DNA of 64,000 nt from Piscinibacter sp. HJYY11. Its GTDB lineage: Bacteria; Pseudomonadota; Gammaproteobacteria; Burkholderiales; Burkholderiaceae_C. Numbering within the stretch: the stretch's first letter is position 1; the number at the start of each line of letters is the position of its first letter. The notes beneath the pieces are model-generated. The model was not told where the DNA came from and made no database searches. It was given only the letters and a program-made list of their open reading frames with translations. The DNA is taken from positions 3,212,746 to 3,276,745 of the forward strand of contig NZ_JAERQZ010000001.1 of NCBI RefSeq assembly GCF_016735515.1, read 5' to 3'. Position numbers and translations under genes: made by a program. Shown here piece after piece: positions 47,317 to 56,864 of this stretch.

Positions 47317-48105
47317 CTAGAGCTTCAGCGCGTCCCAGCCGGTCTTGGCGATCAGGGCCGAGACGACCAGGATGAACACGCCCCGCACGAAGCCCGCGCC
47401 GTGCTTCAGCGCGAGGCGCGTGCCGAGCAGGCTGCCGATCACGTTGGCCACCGCCATCGCGGCGGCGATGTGCCACCACACGTGCCCTTTGAAGGCAAAC
47501 AGCACGAGCGCCGCCGCGTTCGTCGCGGTGTTGAGCAGCTTCGCGCTGGCGCTCGCGTTGAGGAAGTCGTAGCCCAGCAGGCGCACGAAGGCGAAGACGA
47601 AGAAGCTGCCGGTGCCCGGGCCGAAGAAGCCGTCGTAGAAGCCGACGAGCGCGCCCAAGGCGCCGGCCACGGCCGCCTCGGCGCGGCCGCTGAAGCGCGG
47701 CGCATGGTGGCGGCCGAGGTCCTTGCGGGCCAGGGTGTACAGCAGCACGGCGAGCAACACGAATGGCAGGGCCTTGCGCAGGCCGTTTGCGCTGACGAGC
47801 GTGACCGTCCACGCGCCGACGAAACTGCCCGCCAGCGCGGCGGCGGCCGCCGGCAGCAGCGCGGCCCAGCGCAGCTCGACCTTGCGCGAGAACTGCCAGG
47901 TCGCCCACGCCGTGCCCCAGACCGACGCGCCCTTGTTGGTGCCGAAGAGGGTGGCCGGTGCGGCCGTGGGAAAGACGCTGAAGAGGGCAGGCACCAGGAT
48001 CAGGCCGCCGCCGCCGACGATGGCATCGACGAAGCCCGCGAACAGCGAGGCCAGGGTGACGGTGAGGAGTTCCAGAGAGCGCTTTCGAGGGGCCGGAAAT
48101 AACAA
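47317..48105 (-). CDS. TSUP/TauE-SafE family membrane exporter
   Basis: About 262 residues with eight or so membrane helices. The first reads LLTVTLASLFAGFVDAIVGGGGLI, with the family repeat GFYDGFFGPGTGSFFVF in the second half. Family members move sulfite, sulfoacetate or other small anions. The start is uncertain: TTG at 48105 falls in the arm of a strong hairpin, so initiation further in, for example CTG near 48075 (giving the usual MELLTVT-like start), is likely. It converges on the second TetR gene. Confidence 0.85.
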   Translation of the reverse strand: MLFPAPRKRSLELLTVTLASLFAGFVDAIVGGGGLILVPALFSVFPTAAPATLFGTNKGASVWGTAWATWQFSRKVELRWAALLPAAAAALAGSFVGAWTVTLVSANGLRKALPFVLLAVLLYTLARKDLGRHHAPRFSGRAEAAVAGALGALVGFYDGFFGPGTGSFFVFAFVRLLGYDFLNASASAKLLNTATNAAALVLFAFKGHVWWHIAAAMAVANVIGSLLGTRLALKHGAGFVRGVFILVVSALIAKTGWDALKL

Positions 48106-48133
48106 AGGCGCCAGGGGTGACCCTGGCGCCTTT
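48097..48133 (-). terminator. Strong hairpin terminator reading leftward
   Basis: AAAGGCGCCAGGG (48104-48116) and CCCTGGCGCCTTT (48121-48133) form a perfect 13-base-pair stem with a GTGA loop. Read on the minus strand, it is followed by a TTTGTTATTT-type tract. It would end transcripts coming from the kinase gene or from a small RNA in the 205-bp gap to its right, which holds no open frame. Confidence 0.78.
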
Positions 48134-48338
48134 GGATTTTGTCATCGGCCGTGTCGCCTTCTGGGCGCCAGCTTTTGTGCGCCTGCAGGCACTTGCCTTC
48201 GACGCGTTGAATGTCTCCTCAGACCCCCGCCAGTGCCCGGCAGATCAGGCCTGCCGGCCGCGAGTGGGCGGACTTTAGGCCGGTGCCCCGACGCACACAC
48301 TAGGGGTTTTCCTGCGCCATCCTGGGGCGCCAGCAGGG

Positions 48339-49871
48339 TCATCGTGCAGCGCTTGGCAGCTCCCGTGGCAGATACAAGTGCACGCGCGTGCCTTCTTGCG
48401 GTGCACTCGTGACCTCGACCCGGCCGCCGTGCAACTCGGCGATGCGCTTGACGATGGCCAGGCCCAGCCCTTTGCCCCCCTCGCCCGTGGCCGGCGCGAC
48501 GGTCTGCCGCGACTGGTAGAAGCGGTCGAAGAGGTGGGGCAGGTCGGCGGCGGGGATGCCGGGGCCGGTGTCGGCCACGGTCACCGCGACCTCGCTGCCT
48601 TCCACGTCGGCACACAGCGTGATGCGGCAGCCCGGGCCGCAGAACTTGAGCGCGTTGTCGACCAGGTTGGCCAGCGCGCGCTCGAAGAGTTCGATGTCGA
48701 CAGAGGCCGCCACCGGCTGGTCGCGGTGGTGCACAGCCTCGACCGTTACCCCGCGCTGCGTGGCACGCTCGGCGAAGCGCGCAGCCACGTCGTCGATCAG
48801 CTCGGTGAGGTCGACCGTCTCGGCGCGCAGCTGGAAGCTCGGCTCGTCGAGCGTGGCCAGGTCGCCGAGCGCCTGCACCATGCGGGCGGCGTTGCGTGTG
48901 TTGCGCAAGGCCATCTCGGCCATGCGCAAGTCCTCGTCGCGCGAGGGGTCGCCGGCCCAGCGGGCCTGCAGCGTCTCGATGCAAGCGGTGGTGGCGGTGA
49001 GCGGGGAGCGCAGGTCGTGCGAGAGGTTGCTCACCGCCTCGCGGCGGAAGTGGTCGAGCCGTCGCAGCGCATCCCACTGTTGCCGCAAGGTGGTGAGCAT
49101 GGCGCCGAAGGCGAGCGTGAGCTGGCCGAATTCATCGCGCGTGGCGGGAGGCAGGAGCGGCTGCGCTTCGGCGGCGCCTTCCTGCAGGCCGTCCTTGTCG
49201 AGGCCGCGCATGGACAACGCGGCGACGGCGCTCGTGAGCCGCTCGAGCGGCCGCGTCACCGAGGCGATGACCAGCGCGGCGAGCAGGGTGGTCAGCGTCA
49301 TGATGGCCACGATCAGCCCCATCGCCGGACGCGCGAACGCACTGCGCAGCGCCTGCCAGCGGCTGGCCGGCAGGCCTTCCTTGTGGCACACGAGGTAGAG
49401 GTAGCCGGCGAGGGGCTGGTCGCCGCGGATCGCGCGCCGGCCCAGGGCGCGCGCGGCGATCACGGCATCGGCGTCCATGCGCTCGGGATCGTCGCCCATC
49501 ACGTAGGGGCTGGGCATGGCCGACGCGGCCTGGCGCACCGGGCCCATCGCCACACGGAAGTCGGGCGGCAACACCACCGAGCCGGTGCTGGCGAGCACGC
49601 GGCCTTCGGTGTCGAGCAGGTAGAGCTGCGTGTCGGGCTCGAACAGCACCAGGTTCTTCAAGAACACCTGGAAGTCCTCGGGGTGGCGCTCGTGCAGCTC
49701 GAAGAGGTTGTCGTAGGTCGCAACCACGCGGCTCAGGAAGGCCGACGAGCGCTGGAAGGCCGTCTCATGCTCGAAGCGCTGGAAAGCAACCACCACCGTG
49801 GCCAGCACGGCCAGCGCCGTGACCAGGCCGGTGGCAAAGATCGTGAGGGCGATCTTGAGACGCACGCTCAC
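48339..49871 (-). CDS. Sensor histidine kinase of a two-component pair
   Basis: A 510-residue membrane kinase. First helix KIALTIFATGLVTALAVLATVVVA, a periplasmic domain of about 150 residues, a second helix (LIVAIMTLTTLLAALVIASV), a HAMP-like segment, HisKA with SNLSHDLRSPLT, and HATPase with LVDNALKFC, DTGPGIP and GGKGLGLAIV. The GTG start overlaps the stop of the response regulator gene (GTGA). The stimulus is unknown. Confidence 0.9.
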   Translation of the reverse strand: MSVRLKIALTIFATGLVTALAVLATVVVAFQRFEHETAFQRSSAFLSRVVATYDNLFELHERHPEDFQVFLKNLVLFEPDTQLYLLDTEGRVLASTGSVVLPPDFRVAMGPVRQAASAMPSPYVMGDDPERMDADAVIAARALGRRAIRGDQPLAGYLYLVCHKEGLPASRWQALRSAFARPAMGLIVAIMTLTTLLAALVIASVTRPLERLTSAVAALSMRGLDKDGLQEGAAEAQPLLPPATRDEFGQLTLAFGAMLTTLRQQWDALRRLDHFRREAVSNLSHDLRSPLTATTACIETLQARWAGDPSRDEDLRMAEMALRNTRNAARMVQALGDLATLDEPSFQLRAETVDLTELIDDVAARFAERATQRGVTVEAVHHRDQPVAASVDIELFERALANLVDNALKFCGPGCRITLCADVEGSEVAVTVADTGPGIPAADLPHLFDRFYQSRQTVAPATGEGGKGLGLAIVKRIAELHGGRVEVTSAPQEGTRVHLYLPRELPSAAR

Positions 49872-50581
49872 AGGGGGGCTTCTCGCATCTTGTAGCCGGC
49901 GCCTCTGACGGTGAGGATGAACTCCGGCCGCATCGGGTCGCGTTCCAGCTTCGCGCGCAGCCGGTTGATGTGCGTGGTCACCGTGTGCTCGTAGCCGTCA
50001 TGGGTGTAGCCCCACACGGCGTTCAAGAGCTGCGAGCGCGAGTACACATGGCCCGGGTGGCTGGCGAAGTACAGCAACAGGTCGAACTCGAGGGCGGTGC
50101 AGTCGATGAGCGCGCCGCGCAGCTTCACCTGGCGTTTCGCCGGCAGGATCTCCAGCTCGCCATTGCGCACCCAGCCGGTCTGCGCGGCCTGGCCCTGTTG
50201 CGCCGCGCGCTGCAGGTCGGCCCGGCGCAGCAGGGCCTTCACGCGGGCGAGCAACTCCGCCAGCGAGAAGGGCTTGGTCAGGTAGTCGTCGGCACCGAGC
50301 TCCAGGCCAAGCACGCGGTCGAGCTCGGTGGCCTTGGCGGTGAGCATCAGGATGGGCGTGGTGCGGCCGCGGGCACGCAGCGCCTTGCAGACCTCCAGCC
50401 CGTCGAGGCCCGGCATCATCAGATCAAGGATCAGGAGGTCGCTCGCCACCTCGGCCTGGCTTGCGAGCGCCGAGGGACCGTCGGCCACCGTCTGCACCTC
50501 GTAGCCGGCGCTGCGCAGGTTCATCGCGAGCAGCTCGCGGATGTCGGTCTGGTCTTCGGCGACGAGGATGGTGGCAGGCAT
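49868..50581 (-). CDS. OmpR-family response regulator
   Basis: A 237-residue regulator with an N-terminal receiver (ILVAEDQTDIRELL; phosphorylated Asp in LLILDLMMPGLDG; Lys in DDYLTKPFS) and a C-terminal winged helix (LEFDLLLYFASHPGHVYSRS, VTTHINRLRAKLE). It is transcribed ahead of the kinase gene as a coupled pair. A tandem direct repeat with 11-base periodicity 40 bases upstream suggests autoregulation. Confidence 0.92.
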   Translation of the reverse strand: MPATILVAEDQTDIRELLAMNLRSAGYEVQTVADGPSALASQAEVASDLLILDLMMPGLDGLEVCKALRARGRTTPILMLTAKATELDRVLGLELGADDYLTKPFSLAELLARVKALLRRADLQRAAQQGQAAQTGWVRNGELEILPAKRQVKLRGALIDCTALEFDLLLYFASHPGHVYSRSQLLNAVWGYTHDGYEHTVTTHINRLRAKLERDPMRPEFILTVRGAGYKMREAPL

Positions 50582-50620
50582 GCCGGGATTGTCGTGGCGG
50601 GCTCGAGCTTCTGACGCAAA

Positions 50621-50640
50621 TGTGATCTTCCTGTGATCTT
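50621..50640 (-). promoter_or_regulatory. Tandem direct repeat upstream of the response regulator
   Basis: TGTGATCTT occurs at 50621-50629 and again at 50632-50640, an 11-base period as expected for two OmpR/PhoB-type winged-helix subunits on one face of DNA. On the coding strand each half reads AAGATCACA. It lies 40 bases before the regulator start and about 70 bases before the divergent sigma factor gene. Confidence 0.6.
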
Positions 50641-50709
50641 CGGCGAGGTGGGCGCGAGCTGCGATGGCGACAGTGCCTTCCATCGCACAACGCCGCCCAG
50701 GAGCGCACC

Positions 50710-51237
50710 ATGACCGCCGCCGCCACGTTCGCCGCCCCCTCCAGCTTCCTGCCCGTCTCGTGGACGGAAATGGTGTCGCACCGCAGCTACCTGGTGCGCT
50801 TCGCCCAGCGCAAGCTGCACGACCCGATGCTGGCCGAGGACGTGGTGCACGACGTGTTCGAGGCCGTGATCTCCGGCCGCGCCGCGTTTGCCGGGCGCGC
50901 CGCACTGCGCTCGTGGCTGACCGCCATCCTCAAGCACAAGATCGTCGACCTGGTGCGCAGCCGCGTGGGACTGGAAAGCCTGGACGACGAGACCGACGAC
51001 AGCGCCGCGCTCGCCATCGCCTGCCCACAGCCCCAGCCCGACGAAGTGGCCACCCAGCGCGAGGCGCTGCGCCAGACGCTCGCGCGCATCGAGGCCCTGC
51101 CGCCCGGCCTGCGCGACGTGGTGGAGCTGCGCGTGCTGCAGGACCAGCCGACCGAGGCGGTCTGCGAGGCGCTCTCGATCAGCGAAGACAACCTGTTCGT
51201 GCGCCTGCACCGGGCCCGCAAGCAGCTGATGAACTGA
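50710..51237 (+). CDS. ECF-like RNA polymerase sigma factor
   Basis: A 175-residue sigma-70 family factor. Region 2: YLVRFAQRKLHDPMLAEDVVHDVFEAV and LRSWLTAILKHKIVDLVR. Region 4: LPPGLRDVVELRVLQDQPTE, then ALSISEDNLFVRLHRARKQL. No anti-sigma gene follows; the next gene encodes isocitrate dehydrogenase. It is divergent from the two-component pair. The control mechanism is unknown. Confidence 0.88.
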   Translation: MTAAATFAAPSSFLPVSWTEMVSHRSYLVRFAQRKLHDPMLAEDVVHDVFEAVISGRAAFAGRAALRSWLTAILKHKIVDLVRSRVGLESLDDETDDSAALAIACPQPQPDEVATQREALRQTLARIEALPPGLRDVVELRVLQDQPTEAVCEALSISEDNLFVRLHRARKQLMN

Positions 51238-51342
51238 GTTCATCGACCGGGCGAACCGCGCCCGGCCTCGCACAGGCATGCGGATTGCGACGGGTATCCT
51301 GCCGCTCTCTGACCCATCCCCTGTTTGCGAAAGGCCCGCGCC

Positions 51343-52368
51343 ATGCCCCAGACCATCCCCGCCACCCTGATCCCCGGCGACGGGATCGGGCCCGAGATCG
51401 TGGACGCGACGCTCGCCGTGCTCGACGCCGTGGGCGCGCCCTTCCAATGGGACCGCCAGGTCGCCGGGCTGGGCGGCATCGCCGCTGCAGGCGACCCGCT
51501 GCCGAAGGCCACGCTCGACAGCATCCGCACCACCCGCCTTGCCCTCAAGGGCCCGCTGGAGACGCCCTCGGGCAGCGGCTATCGCTCCTCCAACGTGCGC
51601 CTGCGCGAGGAATTCCAGCTCTACGCCAACCTGCGCCCAGCGCACACGGTGATCCCCGGCGGCCGCTACGACAACATCGACCTCGTGATCGTGCGCGAGA
51701 ACCTCGAAGGCCTGTACATCGGCCACGAACACTACGTGGCGATCGACGGTGACCCGCACGCCGTGGCCATGGCCACCGGCATCAACACCCGCGCCGGCAG
51801 CCGGCGCCTGCTGGAATTCGCCTTCGAGCACGCCATCGCCACCGGCCGCAAGAAGATCACCGTGGTGCACAAGGCCAACATCATGAAGGCACTCACCGGC
51901 ATCTTCCTCGAGACGGCGCAGCAGGTGTACGACGCCAAGTACAAGGGCCGGATCCAGTTCGAGACCATCATCGTCGACGCCTGCGCGATGAAGCTCGTGC
52001 TCAACCCCTACCAGTTCGACGTGGTCGTCACGACCAATCTCTTCGGCGACATCCTCTCCGACCTGGTGGCCGGCCTCGTGGGCGGGCTGGGCATGGCGCC
52101 GGGCGCCAACATCGGCACCGACGCCGCGATCTTCGAAGCGGTGCACGGCTCGGCACCCGACATCGCGGGCAAGGGCATCGCCAACCCGACGGCACTGATC
52201 CTCGCGGCCGCGATGATGCTCGACCACGTGAAGCTGCACGACAAGGCCGAGCGTGTGCGCCGCGCGGTGAACGAGACGCTCAACATCGACAACGTGCGGA
52301 CGGGTGATCTCGGCGGCAAGGCCGGCACCGCGGCGTATGCCCAGGCGCTGGTGAAGCGCTTGGGATGA
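51343..52368 (+). CDS. NAD-type isocitrate/isopropylmalate-family dehydrogenase
   Basis: A 341-residue beta-decarboxylating dehydrogenase resembling the NAD-dependent isocitrate dehydrogenase (IDH3-like) group. Substrate loop [43 protein letters not shown], catalytic KAN in VVHKANIMK, metal-binding Asp in [17 protein letters not shown], and nucleotide segment [17 protein letters not shown], which fits NAD rather than NADP preference. It is cytoplasmic and acts in the TCA cycle. Homo-isocitrate or tartrate dehydrogenase activity is the alternative. Confidence 0.85.
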   Translation: MPQTIPATLIPGDGIGPEIVDATLAVLDAVGAPFQWDRQVAGLGGIAAAGDPLPKATLDSIRTTRLALKGPLETPSGSGYRSSNVRLREEFQLYANLRPAHTVIPGGRYDNIDLVIVRENLEGLYIGHEHYVAIDGDPHAVAMATGINTRAGSRRLLEFAFEHAIATGRKKITVVHKANIMKALTGIFLETAQQVYDAKYKGRIQFETIIVDACAMKLVLNPYQFDVVVTTNLFGDILSDLVAGLVGGLGMAPGANIGTDAAIFEAVHGSAPDIAGKGIANPTALILAAAMMLDHVKLHDKAERVRRAVNETLNIDNVRTGDLGGKAGTAAYAQALVKRLG

Positions 52369-52399
52369 CGACCCGTCGCCCAACCGGGACCTTGGGCCT

Positions 52400-52636
52400 T
52401 CAGGCCGTTGCCAGAAGGCGGCCGGGTTTGGCGTTGACCGAAAAACTCAACGCAGGCCCGCCGTACAGCGTGATCGTGTAGGCGCCGCCGTTGTCGAGTG
52501 TCATCGGTGCGGCCGGCACGTGCACGTTCAATTCCTTCAGCGGCAGCGGCGGCCCGTAGGACGCGCCGCGCTTCATGAAGTTGTCGATGGCGGCCGGCAG
52601 CGCAGTGCCGGAGGTGAGGGCGAGCAACGAGGCCAT
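52400..52636 (-). CDS. Small hypothetical protein (78 aa)
   Basis: A 78-residue frame starting [20 protein letters not shown] and ending [12 protein letters not shown], with a beta-rich middle ([17 protein letters not shown]). There is no clear signal peptide, membrane helix or motif. It is convergent with the dehydrogenase gene and stands alone. The protein composition (balanced, few Arg) is better than typical shadow frames, but no function is recognised. Confidence 0.45.
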   Translation of the reverse strand: MASLLALTSGTALPAAIDNFMKRGASYGPPLPLKELNVHVPAAPMTLDNGGAYTITLYGGPALSFSVNAKPGRLLATA

Positions 52637-52768
52637 GCGAGGGGGTGCGAGCGAGGCCGCCACTCTAGTGGAGCGCTGCCGAGGGAGCACTCACCTTGAG
52701 TGATGCCGCCGGCAAAAGCGGGCGTTTTCGACACCACTCGTGCGGATCGCCTCCGCACCCCTTGCAGG

Positions 52769-55042
52769 TCAGGCGCGGGCGAGCCAGGCCGCCGCTTCGT
52801 CGACGGTGAGCGGGTTGGAATAGAGCGAACCCTGCAGCACCTGGCAGCCGGCGAGGCGAGCGGCAAAGGCCTGCGCCTCGTTCTCGATGCCCTCGGCCAC
52901 CACGTCGAGCTGCAGCACCGCGGCGAGCTGGCAGATCGCCTTCACCACCGCGCCGGCATCGGGCGCCGGCAGTGGCTCGATCAGCGAGCGGTCGATCTTG
53001 ACCGTGCTCACCGGCAGGCTGCGCAGCAGGTTGAGCGACGAGAAGCCAGTGCCGAAGTCGTCGAGCGCGACTCGCACCCCGAGCTCGCGCATCTGGCGGA
53101 TCTGGTCGCGCGCCTGCTCCAAGTGGGTGACGGCCGCGCTCTCGGTGATCTCGAGCGTGAGCAAGGCGGGCGGCACGCGGTGGCGCGCCAGCGTGTCGGC
53201 CACCAGCTGCGGGAACTGCGCGTCGATCAGCTGCAGCGGCGACACGTTGACCGCCACCGGGAAGGCGGTGTCGTGCTCGGCGCGCCAGCGGGCGATCTGC
53301 TGGCAGGCCTGGGCGAGCACGAGCCGGCCGAGCGGGCCGATGAGGCCGGTGCGTTCGGCGGCGGGGATGAAGTCGCTCGGGGCCACGCGGCCCAGGCCGG
53401 GGCGGTCCCAGCGCACCAGCGCCTCGAAGCCGACCAGAGCACCGGTCTCCGCATCGACCTTGGGTTGGTAGAAGAGCACGAACTCGTCCTTGCTCACGCC
53501 GGCGCGCAGGCCCTGCTCGGCATCGAGCACCTGGCCCGAGCCGCGCTCGAAGCCTTCGGGCGGGAACTGCAGCGAGGTGCCGGGCACGGCCTTGGCGCGG
53601 TGCATCGCGGCCGTCGCCGCGCGCAGCAGCGCTTCGGGCGTGCCGGGGCCGACCGGGTGCAGCGCGGCGCCCATCGAGACGTCGAGGAAGAACTCGTGCG
53701 TCTCCTGGCTGAGAGACTGCACCGTGAGCGCCTGCGCCAGGCGCTCGCGCACCAGCTCGCCGAGGCCGCGCACGCTCGGCTCGTCGTCGGCGGTGGGTGC
53801 GATCAACGCGAACTCGTCTTCGCCCAGGCGCAGCACCTGCGCGTCGCCGTTCACCGCCTGCTGCAGGGCACTCGCCAGCATGCGCAGCACCTCGTCGCCC
53901 AGCGAGTGGCCATGCGCCTCGTTGAAGAGCTTGAAGCGATCGACATCCAGCAGCAGCAGGGCGAAGCGCTTGCCGGGCCGCGCGCACAGCTGGCGCAGGC
54001 GCTCGTGCAGCGCGTTGCGGTTGGGCAGGCCGGTCAGGCCGTCGTGCGTGGCCTGGTGCTGCAGGGCGCGGGCGGCGTTGTGCTGCACGGTCTCGTCGGT
54101 CACCACCACCTGCTCGGCGGGCTGGCCGTCCCAGTCGATGCGCCAGGCGGTGAAACGCAGCCGGATCGGCGTGCCGTCGGCGCGCACGCGCACGCCGTCC
54201 CAGTTGGCCTGCGGGATCTCGCCCTCGACGACCTGGCGGTGGCGCTCGCGCGCGGCCATGCGCTCGCTTTCGGTGAGCGCGGCGGGGCCGCGCCAGAAGG
54301 TGTTGAGGTCGGCCAGCGAGCTCAGGCCGTAGATGCGCAGCAGCGCCGGGTTGGCGTAGAGCACGCGCTCGCCCTGCACCACGGCCACGCCCTGGTGCGA
54401 GTGCTCGACGAGCTGCTGGAAGCGCAGGCGCAGCCGGCGCGATTCTTCGGCCGAGCGGGTGACGGCGGTGTGCAGCAGCGCCAGGCCGAGGATGAGCCTG
54501 AGCACCCCCGCGATGGCCAGCTGCACGCCGAGCCCGCTCTCGCCGACGACCACGAAGATGTATTGGTTGGCCCCGACCAGCACCAGCAGCATGCCCACCA
54601 GCCGCTCGGCAAAGCCGCGGTGCCACAGCCAGCCGAGTGCCACCATGCCGGCCGCCATGTGCAGCGTGGCGCTGGTGGCCTGCGCCCAGCGGGCATCGAT
54701 CTGGATCAGCCCGAGGCCGAGCACGAACAGGGCGACAAACACCCAGAGGGATTGCCGGCGCGTGGGCACGTAGCCCGCCAGCCGCGCGCTGCCGAGCACG
54801 AGGAAGGCGACGTAGAGCGCCGACACCGTGACCACCAGCAGCGTGCCCGCCACCCGCAGCGCGCCCGTCGGCGCGCGCGTGCTCAGCATGTAGGCCACCG
54901 GCACCAGCGTCTGCGCGAGGTAGGCCCAGCCGAGGTCCCGGGTGAACACCTGCCGCGGGTCGCGCCACCAGGTGAGCAGCAGCGACACGCCGACGATCAG
55001 GTTGATGGCTGTGGTGAAGCCGAAGGAGAGGGTGTAGTCCAA
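52769..55042 (-). CDS. Membrane GGDEF-EAL c-di-GMP protein with degenerate GGDEF
   Basis: A 757-residue protein from a TTG start. About seven N-terminal membrane helices (residues 1-200), a PAS domain (LVEHSHQGVAVVQGERVLYA), GGDEF and EAL. The GGDEF motif is altered to GEDEF (RLGEDEFAL, near 407), and no RxxD site is seen. The EAL domain keeps its key sites: EALVRW (near 537), NVSPLQL, LEITES, DDFGTGFSSL, KIDRSL, AEGIE and VLQG. It is therefore more likely a phosphodiesterase than a cyclase, with the GGDEF perhaps sensing GTP. Confidence 0.88.
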   Translation of the reverse strand: MDYTLSFGFTTAINLIVGVSLLLTWWRDPRQVFTRDLGWAYLAQTLVPVAYMLSTRAPTGALRVAGTLLVVTVSALYVAFLVLGSARLAGYVPTRRQSLWVFVALFVLGLGLIQIDARWAQATSATLHMAAGMVALGWLWHRGFAERLVGMLLVLVGANQYIFVVVGESGLGVQLAIAGVLRLILGLALLHTAVTRSAEESRRLRLRFQQLVEHSHQGVAVVQGERVLYANPALLRIYGLSSLADLNTFWRGPAALTESERMAARERHRQVVEGEIPQANWDGVRVRADGTPIRLRFTAWRIDWDGQPAEQVVVTDETVQHNAARALQHQATHDGLTGLPNRNALHERLRQLCARPGKRFALLLLDVDRFKLFNEAHGHSLGDEVLRMLASALQQAVNGDAQVLRLGEDEFALIAPTADDEPSVRGLGELVRERLAQALTVQSLSQETHEFFLDVSMGAALHPVGPGTPEALLRAATAAMHRAKAVPGTSLQFPPEGFERGSGQVLDAEQGLRAGVSKDEFVLFYQPKVDAETGALVGFEALVRWDRPGLGRVAPSDFIPAAERTGLIGPLGRLVLAQACQQIARWRAEHDTAFPVAVNVSPLQLIDAQFPQLVADTLARHRVPPALLTLEITESAAVTHLEQARDQIRQMRELGVRVALDDFGTGFSSLNLLRSLPVSTVKIDRSLIEPLPAPDAGAVVKAICQLAAVLQLDVVAEGIENEAQAFAARLAGCQVLQGSLYSNPLTVDEAAAWLARA

Positions 55043-55065
55043 GGGGCGCGCCGTGCGGCTTCTTT

Positions 55066-56754
55066 TTATGTGCCCGCCAGGATCCAGCCGGCGGCACGCT
55101 CGGCAATCATCAGCGTGGGTGAGTTGGTGTTGCCACTCGTGATGGTGGGCATGACGCTCGCATCGACCACGCGCAGGCCGCGCACGCCATGCACCTTCAG
55201 GCGTGCGTCGACGACAGCGAGCGGGTCGGCCTCGGGGCCCATCTTGGCCGTGCCCACTGGGTGAAAGATGGTGGTGCCGATGTCGCCGGCCAGGCGCGCC
55301 AGCTCTTCATCGCTCTCGAACTGCGGGCCGGGCTTGATCTCTTTCGGTGCGTATTTCGCGAGCGCCGGCTGCGCCACGATGCGGCGCGTGAGGCGCAGCG
55401 ACTGGGCGGCGATGTGGCGGTCGACCTCGGTGCTGAGGTAGTTGGCCTGGATCCGCGGCGCATCGAGCGGCGAGGCACTGCGCAGCTGCACATGGCCGTG
55501 GCTCGTCGGGTTGAGGTTGCACACGCTGGCGGTGAAGGCGTTGAAGGGGTGCAGCGGTTCGCCGAAGGCGTCGAGAGAAAGCGGCTGCACGTGGTATTCG
55601 AGATTGGGGTGCGGTTGCGAGGGGTCGCTGCGGGTGAAGGCTCCGAGCTGCGATGGCGCCATGCTCATCGCGCCGGTCTGCCTGAATGCATATTCCAGGC
55701 CGATCAGCGCCTTGCCCCACCAGCGGCGTGCTTGTGTGTTCAAGGTGCGCACACCGGTCACGCCGAACACGGCGCGGATCTGCAGGTGGTCCTGCAGATT
55801 GCCGCCCACGCCCGGCAGGTGGTGCCGCACCGCGATGCCGTGGTGCTGCAGCTGGCTGCCGGCGCCGATGCCCGAGAGCTGCAGGATCTGCGGCGTGTTG
55901 ACCGCGCCGCTCGCGAGGATGACCTCGCCGCGGGCGTGCGCGATGTGCGGCTCGCCGCCCCCATGCGGCAGCACCTCGACGCCGATGGCGCGACGGGCGT
56001 CGCCGCCTTCGCTGTCGTCGAACAGCACGCGCGAGACGTGCGCACCGGTCCACACCTGAAGGTTGTCGCGGTCGAGGGCAGGGCGCAGAAAGGCCTTGGC
56101 CGCGTTCCAGCGGATCCCGCGGCGCTGGTTGACGTCGAAATAGCCCACGCCTTCGTTGTCGCCGCGGTTGAAGTCGTTGCTGTGCGGGATGCCGGCCTGT
56201 TGTGCCGCTTCGGCGAAGGCGTCGAGCACGTCCCAGCGCAGGCGCTGCTTCTCCACACGCCACTCGCCGCCGGGGCGCTTGCCCGTCATGTCGAAGCCGG
56301 GGGCGGCGTGGAACTCGTCGGCGCCCTTGTGGAAGTCTTCGTGCTTCATGAAGGCCGGCAGGCACTCGCGCCAGCTCCAGCCCTCGTTGCCGAGCGCACC
56401 CCAGTGGTCGTAGTCGCGGGCCTGGCCGCGCATGTAGATCATCCCGTTGATGCTGGAGCAGCCGCCGAGCACCTTGCCGCGCGGGTAGCGCAGCCGGCGG
56501 CCGTTGAGGCCGGGGTCGGCCTCGGTCTGGTAGAGCCAGTCGGTGCGCGGGTTGCCGATGCAATAGAGGTAGCCGACCGGGATGTGGATCCAGAGGTAGT
56601 CGTCCTTGCCGCCGGCTTCGATCAGCAGCACGCGCTTTGTCGGGTCGGCGCTCAGCCGGTTGGCGAGCAGGCAGCCGGCAGTGCCGGCGCCACAGACGAT
56701 GTAGTCGTAGACGGGAGGTGTGGAAGGGTTCAAGGACTGCGGCCCGGCGAGCAC
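55066..56754 (-). CDS. GMC family FAD oxidoreductase (choline dehydrogenase-like)
   Basis: A 562-residue flavoprotein from a GTG start. FAD-binding motif VCGAGTAGCLLANRLS, GMC signature YPRGKVLGGCSSINGMIYMRG, second GMC motif ASGAVNTPQILQLSGIG, and the C-terminal active-site region with FHPVGTAKMG and SGNTNSPTLM. No signal peptide. It oxidises an alcohol; choline is not certain, since no betaine aldehyde dehydrogenase or transporter is nearby. The substrate could equally be an aliphatic or polyethylene-glycol-type alcohol. Confidence 0.9.
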   Translation of the reverse strand: MLAGPQSLNPSTPPVYDYIVCGAGTAGCLLANRLSADPTKRVLLIEAGGKDDYLWIHIPVGYLYCIGNPRTDWLYQTEADPGLNGRRLRYPRGKVLGGCSSINGMIYMRGQARDYDHWGALGNEGWSWRECLPAFMKHEDFHKGADEFHAAPGFDMTGKRPGGEWRVEKQRLRWDVLDAFAEAAQQAGIPHSNDFNRGDNEGVGYFDVNQRRGIRWNAAKAFLRPALDRDNLQVWTGAHVSRVLFDDSEGGDARRAIGVEVLPHGGGEPHIAHARGEVILASGAVNTPQILQLSGIGAGSQLQHHGIAVRHHLPGVGGNLQDHLQIRAVFGVTGVRTLNTQARRWWGKALIGLEYAFRQTGAMSMAPSQLGAFTRSDPSQPHPNLEYHVQPLSLDAFGEPLHPFNAFTASVCNLNPTSHGHVQLRSASPLDAPRIQANYLSTEVDRHIAAQSLRLTRRIVAQPALAKYAPKEIKPGPQFESDEELARLAGDIGTTIFHPVGTAKMGPEADPLAVVDARLKVHGVRGLRVVDASVMPTITSGNTNSPTLMIAERAAGWILAGT

Positions 56755-56864
56755 GACAAAAGTTCAACCAAGAAGGTTCGCCGCAAAGTCTAGCTGCCGC
56801 CTTGTGCCTTCCACCCCCGTCTTGACCCGGGGTGTGGCAAAGCTGATGGTTTCAATTGTTCGCG

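Noticed and set aside
46333..48102. 589-codon plus-strand frame
   Set aside because: Runs over the HDOD, TetR and TSUP genes in other frames; low-complexity Arg/Ala/Gln-rich product.
48134..48338. Possible 6S RNA gene
   Set aside because: No recognisable 6S consensus or central bulge arrangement could be established by eye; kept only as a small-RNA candidate.
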